Positions 53,889 to 64,000 of a stretch of 64,000 nt of DNA are shown in pieces. Origin of the DNA: Drosophila persimilis (lineage: Eukaryota > Arthropoda > Insecta > Diptera > Drosophilidae); the NCBI RefSeq assembly GCF_003286085.1, contig NW_020825289.1:1240001-1304000 (forward strand), written 5' to 3'. Position 1 is the first letter of the stretch. Each line of letters starts with the position of its first letter. The position numbers and the translations under genes were made by a program. The notes under the pieces are model-generated. The model was given only the letters and a program-made list of their open reading frames with translations, was not told the DNA's origin and did not search any database.

Positions 53889-54260
53889 TGTGGAGATAAT
53901 GTTTTTTATCCCCAATCGGCCGACTAATTATTTCGAATTAAATAAAACTCGGCGCAGAAATAAAATTACGATATGTTCTTTAATGCGTGACATCCAAATT
54001 GCAAGTGTGGCTTGCCTGCCCTTTACATTGCCGCTCCGATCGCTAAGCGCAGCTTCGCTCGGCCGACGTCGGTAGGCAGACGCAAAGCGGAGATAGCGAA
54101 GAGCGAGCTGGCAGAGAGCGTCTAGCAGGGCAAGCACGCGCAAAGCTTTAAGAAACAAATGAGTGACATAGACATAAGTAACAAACAAAATAAGCAGCTG
54201 AGGGCCAAGAATTAGGTGCTATTTGATAAGCATCTAATCGGCTGGGTTCTGCTCCGAACA
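53889..54260 (-). repeat. Solo LTR with 5-bp target duplication
   Basis: 372 bp, TGTGGAGATAATG to GCTCCGAACA on the plus strand, i.e. TGTTCGGAGCAG...TCTCCACA in coding sense. It is flanked by GTGAC on both sides (53884-53888 and 54261-54265). It matches the LTR at 63478-63848 in inverse orientation with few differences. The internal region was lost by LTR-LTR recombination. Confidence 0.93.
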
Positions 54261-54786
54261 GTGACACTTAAAATATTTCCAAAGTTGTCGAATATATCTT
54301 CTTGAATTTGAATTATGCGACAAATAGTGTGATTTAGAAGGCTTTACAATGGCATTTGAGCAACTGTTTCGGTTACAGTAATATCAAGAAGTCTACATTT
54401 AGATTTAGCTTCTCTTACTTTCTTGTAAGCTGGATGAAAATCACTCGATTTGCTACTGTTGAGATTTCGCGAAAGTTGTTCTATTGGCTTTTATCTTGGA
54501 CGTTGACATGCAATGACTGCATCTTTCAAGAGGCGATGCAGTTACTGCACCGTCAAGTGGCCCGTGTGAAACCAGCAGAAGGCTGTTACGCGCGGATCCC
54601 AGGCAAAACGCAGCCCTCCTCCCGCCCAACCGACCGAGGGGCGCTGCCGCATGACGCGCGGTGCGTAGCCGAACCGAACGCGAACATGCAAGAAAGATAT
54701 CTATTAGACTAACATTCGAGGAAAATTAGCTCTAAACTTACAAAGAAATTAAGCATGCAATCAAAATACAAATACCACTACAATTA

Positions 54787-57452
54787 CTAATTAATAGAAA
54801 GGTGTGTAAGGATTAGTAATTTAATAAGAGGAAAAGAATTAGTGAGTGATATAATATGGTAGAGGGAATTATAATCCGAGCATAAGACCCTAAACGGTTC
54901 ATGCAAGGAATAATTCGATCTACAAAGTGGAAGGAACAACGGTATAAAATTTCTAGTCAGTCTAATAGGAATCGTGAAGTTTATGCGGCTCAACAGATCA
55001 GGGCTGTCTATGTCACCCCTGATCAAGTTGTGTATAAATATCACACCGAGCATTTTTCTACGGTTAACTAAGGATGGGAGGTTTACTAATAGTAGTCCAA
55101 TAGAGTAAGATGGGAGTCTTACACCCGCATCCCAGTTAAGGCCCCGCAGAGCAAAGAGTAAAAAGTTTTTCTGTACTGATTCTATACGGTCCTGGTGTAC
55201 TTTGTACTGAAGGCACCATACACAGGAGCCATATTCTAAGATCGGACGAACAATCGAGGTATAGAGAGTCTTTGTTATATAGGGGTCGTCAAATTCCTTT
55301 GACCACCTCTTTATAAACCCAAGCACGCCCATGTCCTTATTTACCATGGTAGAAATGTGTTCCGAAAACTTTAACTTGGGGTCTAACATAACACCCAGAT
55401 CATCCACCAGGGTAATTCTCTCAAGAGAACCACCAAATAGGGTGTAGGGAGCCAACAAAGGGCTAGAACGATGAAATGTCATAACTTTGCATTTCGAGGC
55501 ATTAAGGTGTAACAAGTTTGCACAACACCATGACTGAAAGTTATTGAGATCGGATTGCAAGCGAGAATGAAATGAAATGTCCTTGTACTGGACACAGAGT
55601 TTAACATCATCCGCATACATAAGTTCTCGAGAGTATGTTAATACTGAAGGCATTAATAAAGAGTGTGAAGAGTAAGGGGTACACCTTTACTGGTAAAGAG
55701 AGGGAGTTTTTGAAGAGGACTCTTTGAGACCTAGAACAAAGACCTAAAAGGTCAAGTTTATGTGCTAAAAGGGAATGGCTTACAGAGTCGAATGCTTTAC
55801 TAAAGTCGGTGTAAATAACATGTGTCTATAAGTTACCTTGAAAGCCTTTAATAATGAAAGCATTAAACTCTAACAAGTTCGTGGTGGTTGATCGCCGCCT
55901 TATAAATCCATGCTGAGTTGGAGATTGCTACCTTTTTTATGGAGAGGAATTATAAAATATTCCTTCCAGATCGGGGGGAAGAAAGAGGAATCAATGGACA
56001 GGGTGAATAGTTTAAGCAATGGTCCACACAGAGCCTCGGCGCAGTACCTGAGTACACAACCTGGAACCCCGTCTGGACCATGAAGTAGGGAACATTCATT
56101 TAACAAGGGACTGAAAATGCCGTTCGACCTCGGTAAACCGTATGGGTACGGTGGACCAGAGTAGCTTTCCTCAGAATAGTGGTTTGGAAAAATTGGGCAA
56201 AAAGATCGGCAATTGCCTGATCATTATTTGCCGACGTATTACAAAATGATAGCGAGGATGGGTGTGCGGACATTCTACGCTTACTGTTTACGAAGCAGTA
56301 AAACAGTTTAGGGTCCTGAGGAAAACGTATCCTGCATCGAGATAGGTAGTTCTTATAGCATTGAGTATCAAGAACTGAAAAGTTTGACCGAGCTATAACA
56401 TAGCGAGAGTGAGAAGTAGGAGAACCCACTTCTTGAAATGTTTTATAAAGTCTTGATTTTAAGTTTTTTAGACTGGATAACTCTTTGGTAAACCAAGGGG
56501 GTTTTCCAGATCTAATCGGACAAGAAAGCGGGAAGAAGAATCAAAAAATTTTCCAAGAGCATTGTAAAAAATGTTTGTGCATTTTGTGACATCAGTGCAC
56601 AAGTACAAAGCGGACCAATCAAAATCCTTAATGAGGTTATTAAGCTTCGCAAACTCGGCTTTACGAAAGCAGCGGACACGCTTCCGATAGTCCACTCGAC
56701 CGATCTAATACAGTTGGTACTATATCTAGCGACACCTCGAAAGTAGGGTGGTAGGCGTCTTCAGGTATAGTGACCGGAAGGGCTCGGGTTAACAACACTA
56801 TGGTCGGATCCGATACAAAGCATAGATCAAGCAATCGACCCAAGGAATTTTTCACATGATTGACTTGAGACAGGGACAGGTCAAGCAAGCCGTCAACAAA
56901 GTCATGTCGTGACATGGGCACTAGGATACTAGACTCGTTTACCGAACACCAAACAGTTCCTGGCAAGTTGAAGTCACCAAGAACTATCATACGATCTTTA
57001 TCAGATAGCGAGGAAGAAACAGCGGTTAAAGTGGACAAATGCTGCTCATAAATAGAGATATCCGAAGAAGGTGGAATATACGAGCAAGTAATGAATATAG
57101 CGAAAGCGGGAAGAATCAGTTTTACACACAGGAATTCCAGTTCCTGTTGAACTTGGACTGTGAAGTATTCCGACGTGAAGTTAGAGTCCACTGCAATCAG
57201 AACCCCTCCTGCATGTCGAGACGAACGGTCCTTTCTAAAAGTTGTGTACCGACCTGCCAAAACTTCGGAACTAATAATGTCCGGCTTTAACCAGGTTTCA
57301 GTAAACACAATACCGTGGGAAGCAAATGCAACACTATCCCGTAAAAGAATGCTGAGCTTACTACGCAAGCCTCTGACATTCTGATAGGTTACTAAAAGAG
57401 AAGTTCGTTTTTTGGAAAGAGGAAGAGGAAGTTGAGGTTGAGGGTGGCACAC
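54787..57452 (-). pseudogene. CR1 ORF2 of copy 2 (endonuclease and RT, several breaks)
   Basis: Endonuclease 57452-56700: VTYQNVRGLRSKLSIL, FTETWLKPDI, AGGVLIAVDSNF, ITCSYIPPSSD, VLGDFNLPGTVW, LLDLCFVSD. Frame changes near 56680 and 56450. RT: KKGSNLQL joined to the QHGF block near 55915, the YTDFSKAFDS block, a private 33-base loss near 55745, the PQG-core loss near 55677, a 5-base loss near 55650, then LMYADDVKLC (active site) and an open C-terminus to 54787. Two of the deletions are shared with copy 1. Confidence 0.83.
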
Positions 57453-58394
57453 TGGAAAGATTTGTAAGGAATATGGGGGGCCTGTTCTTCTTCTTAGCCT
57501 TAAACTCCTTCACCACCAAATGCTCCGGCCAAAATTTGGCGGAGCAAATGGTGTCAAATTGAGTTGAGGAGATGCTCATCTTAAACGAGGCTATCTCCCT
57601 GGCATAAGAGAAGTAGAATTTCTCCGCCTTTAAACCCACGGCTTTTAATTTGCTTTGAATAAAAGCAATTACATCATTCGATGTGAGGTCAGGGGCCAGC
57701 CGTGAAACAAAAACTTGTCGTTTTGGTGGGACCCCCACCAGTGGTTTAGTCACCACAGGCCTAGTACCTGTGGTGGCAATATCCGGAGGTCCGGACGTCT
57801 ATTTACTGGTGGGATCGGGATAGACGGGACAACTAGCGAACTTGCGGACACCACGGACACGGACGCTGCAGACGTACTTGGCTGCACATTATCTGAGACG
57901 CTAAATTCGGCTATCGAATCTGCATCGCCAGCAGCTGTCGTTTCCCTTGTAGTGGCAAACGAGATCAACTGCTGCACATTTGGAGTGGTCGGAGTCAGTT
58001 TTTCGGCGGCGCACGGCTGAGTGACGGTTGGCACTTGCAGATCCCGCGGAGTGACGTTTTTACGCCTCGGAGACTCATTCAGCAGTTGCAGACTGCCAAA
58101 TTGAGACTCTATGGCTAGGAGCCGATCGTATTGGTTTTTGAAACCAACGGTCAGCTCCTTAAAGCCCTTCCGCGTCTGCCTCATGAGAGCCACCATGTCA
58201 CTCTCCACCGCACGGCATGCCTCGCAACTGTAATGCAACCCATTACGTTTAGCTATAGCATCACTCATGAGGCCAGAAAATCCAGCGCATTTTGCGTGGA
58301 CTACGCTGTCGCAGAGCCAGCAGGGGACATTCGCCTGATCGTGAGTGATCTGCTTCTTACAGGTTTTTTTGGCGCAAGCCACAGCGTATTCCAT
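57361..58394 (-). pseudogene. CR1 ORF1 of copy 2, PHD-like finger, one frameshift
   Basis: ATG at 58394 (MEYAVACAKKTCKK). The cysteine/histidine pattern CWLCDSVVHAKC ... CEAC resembles a C4HC3 PHD finger. Then a coiled coil (NQYDRLLAIESQFGSLQLL), a Ser/Pro linker and, after a one-base frameshift near 57760, the PKRQVFVSRLAPDLTSND and PEHLVVKEFKAKKK block. The end overlaps the start of ORF2. ORF1 proteins of this type bind RNA and DNA for the LINE particle. Confidence 0.8.
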
Positions 58395-58936
58395 TTTTAT
58401 TATTTATATATTTGCTCAAGAAAATTTACGAAAAAAAATTAAAATTTCCAAAACAAATTGGTATCAGACCAATGTGCCAGACAACGCTCAAAGTGGAATT
58501 GGTAAAAAATGAGAACAGAGTGGAGACCGGTTATAGCGAGTGGTACTGAGTAGAGAGCGCTATTGCTCAGAAAGTTTAAAGAGAGAGAGAGAGAATAACT
58601 GTTCAGTTATTGAAGTTGAGGTGATAGCGAGTGAGTGATAAAACAACAAAAGCTACAAGACGAGAGACGAGAGCTGTAATGCAATGCAATTTACTCACGT
58701 CAACAACACAAACACAACAACCCGACGCCGAACAATTTTAAGTTCAATAAATAATAATTAAACACAAATCATAAGGCATGCACTCGCGGAAAAGAATAGG
58801 TTTCCAGATAGTAGGTGGATTACGATGGTATTTAATGTTTATTCAAGAAAACATCGGTTGTTTATGTAAAACAAAGGGAAAATATGTGGAGCGCAAAACA
58901 AAAGCGAGCCTGATCTACGAAAAAGAACGAATGCGA

Positions 58937-59325
58937 ATGTCATTAGACGGGTCATTCAGCGACACTCTCTTTACAGGGCCCAGCATTCAAAGCAATATAT
59001 TTTCTTTGTGCATGCGCTACAGAATGTACAAATTCGTAATCGTAATCTCAGCGGGTCTCAAATATGGGTCTGCAATAAGCATCAAGATTTTCAGAGAATC
59101 GTTTGGAGAGAAGGTCCTACCGATTAAATCAAGAACTATCAAATTCAACTATGTACCTTCGCCTACGGAACTGGCTTCGGATTATCATCATGAATTTCCG
59201 AATGTTGCGAAAATCCTACTGGACGATTTCTACGTTGACGATGTTCTTACTGGATCAAACAGTGAGGATGAGCTACTACGGAACCGGAACGAACTTATAC
59301 AACTAATGTCCTGCGCCAAGCTAGT
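58937..59325 (+). pseudogene. BEL/Pao RT scrap
   Basis: Contains LFTGPSIQSNIFSLCMRYRM followed, after an internal deletion, by FYVDDVLTGSNSEDELL, with the YVDD active site at 59231-59242. Both blocks are BEL RT signatures in the correct order, but about 100 residues between them are lost. It is wedged between the CR1 5' end and the mdg3-like element. Confidence 0.75.
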
Positions 59326-59350
59326 GCCCGGTCTGCTAGTTAACAGAAAC

Positions 59351-59560
59351 TGTAACCCTACGGAGCTGTTATACGCACGGCAAGTCCATCAACATCGATA
59401 TCTATATAGATCATCATCAATAGGTTGTCACGCCGGAAAACAACACGAAAAGAATTAACAATTAAGAATTAATCACCTATACATATTCCTACTCTTATAC
59501 CAATAAAAACTTAAATAATACTCGAAAAGCCATCCCTTCACAGTTCAGAAGTTGGATCAT
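59351..59560 (+). repeat. Candidate 5' LTR end and primer site of mdg3-like element
   Basis: Sequence ending catcccttcaca (59542) is followed by gttcagaagttggatc, which resembles a tRNA-Leu type primer site (TCAGAAGTGGGAT) with mismatches. An aataaa motif is at about 59502. The left border (TGTAACCC at 59351 or TGTTATAC at 59367) is not fixed, as no second copy is in the window. Confidence 0.4.
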
Positions 59561-59791
59561 TAGAGTTGGTTTTGTGTAGAGCGGAAAAGTTGTAAGAGAA
59601 ACTCAAGAAAAGCGGCAAGAATCGTCGACGTGGGAAGTTTGCAATGGGATGTGTTCCCAAAGGTATATGTGACAAAGCAGATTGCAAATTACGGATGTGT
59701 TCCTTTTTTACGTGGCAGACGGATTCAAGGTTTAGCGATCAGGAATCTTAGTGAACCTGGGAAAAAGAGTCTCAAGACTGTGTGAATCTGT

Positions 59792-60990
59792 GTGAGTCTG
59801 TCGATATATGTATGTACATACAAAGATCTTGTGTGTATATGTAGCGTCATTGTGAAATACCTACATATCAGTTGTCTCGCTTGCACACTTGCAAAAAGAA
59901 TTTTGTGTGCGTGCAGCTTAAAAGCAGACAAAGTCATTGAGAGAGCGGCAAGCATACTAAGGAAAATTGTGAAAATAGCGGACCTTAAGGGGGACCAGTT
60001 GAGGTTCCTTATACGAGAGAGGAACTCGACACTTTCTGGGTCCAGAGCCGAATTAATACAACGACTAATTGAGTATGAAAAATCGGAAGACGTAGAGATG
60101 CCGCAAGGAGCTGGAATCACTAGTCAACATGAGGAGACACTGACGTCACAATCCGCTGCGATTTCACGTATGCAAATCGAAATGACGGAGCTGAAGAATA
60201 TGTTGGCTCAGTTGGTTACCATGCAAATGCATAATGCAGAGGCAACAGCTAGTCAGCAGCAGCAAATCACAGAAGAGGATACCCAAGAGATTTTCCGCGA
60301 CAATAGCCCTGGTGGACAGGCGATCAAAAACGTTAGACAAGCATCGGTCAAAGAAATAGCAAACACCTTGCCAGAGTTTGACCCAAGCGACGATAACGCC
60401 ATCTCCGTTAACCAGTTCATCGATCGTGTCAACAAAGTAGTTGATGCTTACCAATTAGACGAGAAATTTGTATTGCTAGGGTCCCGCCAAAATGTGGTTC
60501 GACTCTTCGCCGGTTCTACACACCACGTGGAACAACTTCGCTGCAGCCATACAAGACGAGTTTGAATCTAACCCAGACGAGGCAGAAGTTCACTTTAATA
60601 TGGCTAATGCAACCAGACGATCGAAGGAAACAGTGAAGGAGTACTGTTTCCGGATGTCCGCCCTTGACGTGAGGTACAAACTTAGTGAAGCAGCTGTAAT
60701 AAGATATGTTCGATCAGGTCTACAGCACCGCGAATTGCAAAACAGTTTTGCAGCAATGCACTTTTCGACTATGAAGCAGTTTCGTGATGCAGCTGAATCT
60801 TATTTCGTAAATAGAGGTCAGCCAATTGCGAACAAAAAGGAATTCTTATCAAAAGGCAACAACTTCGAGACAAAACAGGACAACGGTGTAAAGCCAATAA
60901 AACCGAAGGAAGTTGAGAAGTGGTACAATTGTGGAGAAGTGGGGCATTTCGGTAATTCATGCCCAAAGGAGAAGAAGATGCAACAAATTT
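59792..60990 (+). pseudogene. Gag of mdg3-like element, frameshifted
   Basis: Frame 1 (to about 60485) has a SAP-like helix-extended-helix segment (LKGDQLRFLIRERNSTLSGS, RAELIQRLIEYE), a coiled coil with QQQQ, and the LPEFDPSDDNAISVNQFIDR capsid entry. A frameshift with small deletion leads to MWFDSSPVLHTTWNNFAAAI and the rest of capsid. The zinc knuckle reads WYNCGEVGHFGNSC: the first cysteine is replaced by tryptophan. A packaging function is therefore doubtful even without the frameshift. Confidence 0.75.
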
Positions 60991-63048
60991 CATGCCAAGC
61001 TAAAAATTTATTGCGTTTGGGCGCCTCGAATCAAGACAACATAATTACCAGGCAAATCTACATAAAGTCGTGTAGATATACTGGAAGTATCATGCGCCTG
61101 TCATTTGCCCAACGAATAAACGCTGATCGCCAAAGGTGCTCTATGAAAATACGAGGCATTTGTGGCGGTTCTTGTATCCTTACCGAAGCAATGGTTGTGG
61201 ATATGGACATCGATGGAAAAATCATTACAGCCAAAGTATACGTAGCAGAAGACGATCTCTTGCAGGAGGACTTCCTGCTGGGACAGGACGTCATCATTAG
61301 TGCTCATATATCGCTTAAGTTTGAGCCAGGCGACACGGAAGTTAAACGAGCAGTTCATCAGTCGGTAGCTCTTGAAAACGACATAATAGCTAACCAACTT
61401 CTTGTTAATTTTCAGATCGATCAAGAAAGAAACCAAATGCGCAGCTTACTGGAGAAGTTTGCCAATGTTTTTTCTACAGGATTGCAAGGCATAGGCAAAA
61501 CAAACATCGTTCAAGCCAATATCATCGTTGAGAGTGGCCAGGTGGTTTCTCAATCGCCATACCGAGTTGCCGAGCCAAAGAAGGAAATTGTGAACAGAAT
61601 GGTCGACGAGCTGTTGGATTACGACATTATCACCTCATCCACATCAGAGTACGCCAGTCCGGTGGTACTCATCAAGAAGCCAAACGGTAGTGATCGACTC
61701 TGTGTTGATTACCGCCGCCTGAACAAGCTGATCAAGAAGGAAAATTTCCCAGTACCAAATATTGAGGAGCGTCTGCAGGAGGCAAAGCGGTTTAAATACT
61801 TTTCGTCACTAGACCTCAACAGCGGATATTATCAGATTGAAGTATCACCCGAAAGTAGAAAGTTTACGGCATTTATCACCACGGATGGACTATATGAGTT
61901 CAAGCGATTGCCTTTTGGGCTAAAGACTGCGCCTGCTGTTTTTAATCGACTCATGGCAGAATTGCAAAAGCGAGTGCAGAAAGGCGACATGATACATTAC
62001 ATGGACGACATCTTAATTGGTAGTCAGACGTTTGACGAGATGTATGAGAAGCTTGCTCGAATCCTTCAAGTATTGCAGGAGTGCGGATTAACTCTAAATC
62101 TGAAGAAATGTGAATTGTATAAGCAATCAATTACAGTCCTGGGTCATCGGATACACGCTGACGGCATCAGTCCTGGAGAGATTAAGACGAATGCCATTTT
62201 ATTGTTCCCGACGCCGAGCAATGTTACCGAAGTACGACAGTTTTTAGGCCTCATAGGATACTTCAGGAAATTTATTGCTGGATATGTCACTATTTCGGAG
62301 CCCTTGCGTACCCTATTGCGCAAGGACCAGAAATTTAGGTGGGAACTGCTCCAGCAAGATGCTTTTGCGGAGTTAAAAAGATGCTTGATAACAAATCCTG
62401 TTGTCGTCAGCTACCGCCTAGATGCTGATCATGAACTACATACGGATGCCAGTGCTGTTGGTTTAGCCGGGGTATTTCTGCAAAAGGAGACGGATGAAAT
62501 GAAGCCAATTGCTTATTATAGCCGAGCAACTACCAAACCAGAGAAAAACTACCACAGTTACGAGCTCGAAGCTATTGCCGTCGTCGAGTCGTTGGAGCGA
62601 TTCAAATACTACATCTATGGTAAGAGAATCAAAGTTGTTACCGATTGTAATGCCCTGAAAACATCAATGGAAAAGCGAGATCTGATACCCCGAACTGCAA
62701 GATGGTGGTTGCGTATTCAAGAATTTGCGATATACATTATTCATCGAACTGGAACACAGATGAGTCACGTTGACGCGCTAAGTCGAGCTACATTTTTAGG
62801 ATGGACATGAGATGGAAACAGCATGCATGAAAATTTCAAAGACCATCATTGACGAGGCTGATTGGTTATTCACTATACAAGTACAAGATGCTAAAATCCA
62901 GAAAATTGTAGCTGATATGAAAATCGATAAGAGATCTGAGAACGACGAGTTATTGACCAAGATCGCCTTTTTCGCAAATATGACAGCAGTTAAAATTCTA
63001 TATTCTACACGAATTTCACGACAAGTCCGGCCACATGAGCACAGATAA
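60991..63048 (+). pseudogene. Pol of mdg3-like element: protease, RT, RNase H, start of integrase
   Basis: The frame continues from gag. The protease active site appears as RYTGS, with tyrosine in place of the catalytic aspartate, while DFLLGQDVI of the protease C-terminal part is kept. RT is well preserved: LCVDYRRLNKLIKKENFPVP, SSLDLNSGYYQIEV, LPFGLKTAPAVFNRLM, YMDD at 61998-62009. RNase H has LHTDASAVGLAG, YELEAIAVVESLERF and VVTDCNALK. A stop at 62808-62810 falls after RNase H, then the integrase linker continues in the next frame and slips again at the zinc domain, where it is cut (63048). Confidence 0.82.
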
Positions 63049-63050
63049 AA

Positions 63051-63477
63051 CAATTTCCCCCGAATGCGCAACTTCGTTAAGGGATCGCGCACTCTGTAAC
63101 TGAAATCGGAGCTGAAAGCGGAGCTGATAGCTGATTTATAAGCTCTGAAAAAACAAACACACTGCACCGGTGCAAGTGCGCACATTGCACACTGAGCTGA
63201 TCTGAAAGCTGAAAAAGCTCGCTGAAATCAGCTTAGCTTAGTTTGATCGATCAAGCGTGCTTGTTTTTTCAGCAAGCTGATTGCTGATTTTGTTCAAGTG
63301 TATTGGTTCATAAGTGATCGAAAATGGGCTGTAAAACATTGTTAAGCGAAATTACGGCTAACCCAGTGCTGGGGAATAAGCGGGACTATTAAAAATATTT
63401 GAATAATAGTTTTATTTCTATAATTTCTGGAAGGCGATAAATTGGGCAAAAAAGTTTTATTATTTACCATTACCAAT
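63051..63477. other. Unassigned AGCTGA-rich spacer
   Basis: No ORF. Between about 63095 and 63260 the hexamer agctga and close forms (agctgat, agcttag, tgctga) recur many times on both strands. It separates the truncated mdg3-like pol from the next LTR. Not recognised. Confidence 0.45.
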
Positions 63478-63848
63478 TGTTCGGAGCAGAACCCAGCCGA
63501 TTAGCTGCTTACCAAATAGCACCTAATTCTTGGCCCTCAGCCGCTTATTTTGTTTGTTACTTATGTCTATGTCACTCATTTGTTTGTTAAAGCTTTGCGC
63601 GTGCTTGCCCTGCTAGACGCTCTCTGCCAGCTCGCTCTTCGCTATCTCCGCTTTGCGTCTGCCTACCGACGTCGGCTGAGCGAAGCTGCGCTTAGCGATC
63701 GGAGCGGCAATGTAAAGGGCAGGCAAGCCACACTTGCAATTTGGATGTCACGCATTAAAGAACATATCGCAATTTTATTTCTGCGCCGAGTTTTATTTAA
63801 TTGGAATAATTAGTCGGCCGATTGGGGATAAAAAACATTATCTCCACA
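63478..63848 (+). repeat. LTR, probably 5' LTR of an element leaving the window
   Basis: 371 bp, TGTTCGGAGC to CTCCACA, the same family as the solo LTR at 53889-54260. The next 25 bases include a primer-site-like sequence, so it should be a 5' LTR and the element should extend beyond position 64000 on the plus strand. Confidence 0.85.
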
Positions 63849-63855
63849 TAAAATT

Positions 63856-63873
63856 TGGTGACCACGACGTGAT
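63856..63873 (+). other. Primer-binding site next to LTR at the right edge
   Basis: TGGTGACCACGACGTGAT lies seven bases after the LTR end. It closely resembles the BEL primer site TGGTGACCCCGACC at 48994-49007, suggesting a BEL/Pao-type element. The leader continues to 64000 without an ORF. Confidence 0.65.
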
Positions 63874-64000
63874 TTCTGAGTTGCAGTGTCAATTAATAAT
63901 CATTCGCGATCGACATTCGTTAGCCTTAACAAATTTTCGGCGGTTAAGCACAATTCGGTGCTAAAACATACTTACATACACCTACATACACGCATTGCTG

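Larger units (their letters stand above)
54498..58900 (-). mobile_element. CR1-type LINE copy 2, near full length
   Basis: Minus-strand LINE: 5' UTR (about 58900-58395), ORF1, ORF2 and 3' UTR (54786-54498). It is inverted relative to copy 1 and keeps the uninterrupted BEL target (ttaaactattcaccctg) near 56005. Frameshifts and deletions are present. Its 5' UTR extends into 58780-58900 as judged from similarity to 13690-13790. Confidence 0.87.
59351..63050 (+). mobile_element. mdg3/micropia/blastopia-like gypsy element, 3'-truncated
   Basis: A plus-strand Ty3/gypsy element with a candidate LTR end and primer site, gag with a SAP-like segment, protease, RT and RNase H. It breaks in the integrase zinc domain at about 63050; core integrase and 3' LTR are missing. 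Family choice is by recognition of the gag and RT. Confidence 0.75.

Noticed and set aside
59351..63050. BEL RT scrap and mdg3-like pol as one element
   Set aside because: RT types differ (BEL YVDD context against gypsy YMDD context) and an LTR end with primer site lies between them.

Overview
The window is a block of insect, almost certainly Drosophila, repeat-rich DNA (heterochromatin or a transposon graveyard). I see no host gene, rRNA, tRNA or CRISPR. The evidence for Drosophila is a DINE-1/INE-1 type Helentron (start TATACCCGATACTC, the 'cttgatcagcatcaatagcc' block, CCGTCCGTCC runs), roo-like BEL/Pao elements, Osvaldo/Ulysses-like and mdg3-like Ty3/gypsy elements, and CR1/Jockey- and R1-clade LINEs. 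The exact species cannot be fixed from sequence alone; the DINE-1 variant made me think of the obscura group, but only as a guess.

Layout. 1-4.87 kb: two broken BEL/Pao elements in opposite orientation, then a DINE-1 scrap. 5.2-6.9 kb: a CR1 LINE with intact ORF1 (PHD-like finger) and truncated ORF2. 7.36-9.92 kb and 9.92-13.69 kb: two decayed R1-clade LINEs. 13.69-15.87 kb and 49.54-51.10 kb: the two halves of one CR1 LINE (copy 1), split by a 33.7-kb insertion. 51.1-53.26 kb: DINE-1 copies. 53.27-54.5 kb: an unassigned transposase-like remnant holding a solo LTR. 54.5-58.9 kb: a second CR1 copy in inverted orientation. 58.9-63.05 kb: a BEL RT scrap and an mdg3-like gypsy element that ends in the integrase. 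63.48-63.85 kb: an LTR of the solo-LTR family followed by a primer-binding site, so another element probably runs off the right edge.

The centre is a nested stack resolvable by target-site duplications and matching LTR pairs. A roo-like BEL element with gag-pol-env (minus strand, 15873-49539, TSD CTATT) sits in the CR1 LINE. It has itself received a DINE-1 (in its 3' LTR), a LINE (in the integrase/DUF5641 junction) and a gypsy element 'A' (in gag, 28188-47587, TSD GTTG). Element A has received a second, closely related gypsy element 'B' (31246-40952, TSD GCGG), 28 bp upstream of A's third ORF.

Element B is the youngest and looks complete: two 870-bp LTRs with three differences by eye, a tRNA-Lys type primer site, a polypurine tract, intact gag and pol with all catalytic motifs, and an intact 591-residue third ORF. 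That ORF occupies the env position but looks nothing like an envelope protein: it is a charged, coiled-coil, glutamine-rich protein with a tandem repeat that differs completely between copies A and B. It is the most promising undescribed item. Almost everything else is pseudogenised by stops, frameshifts and internal deletions.
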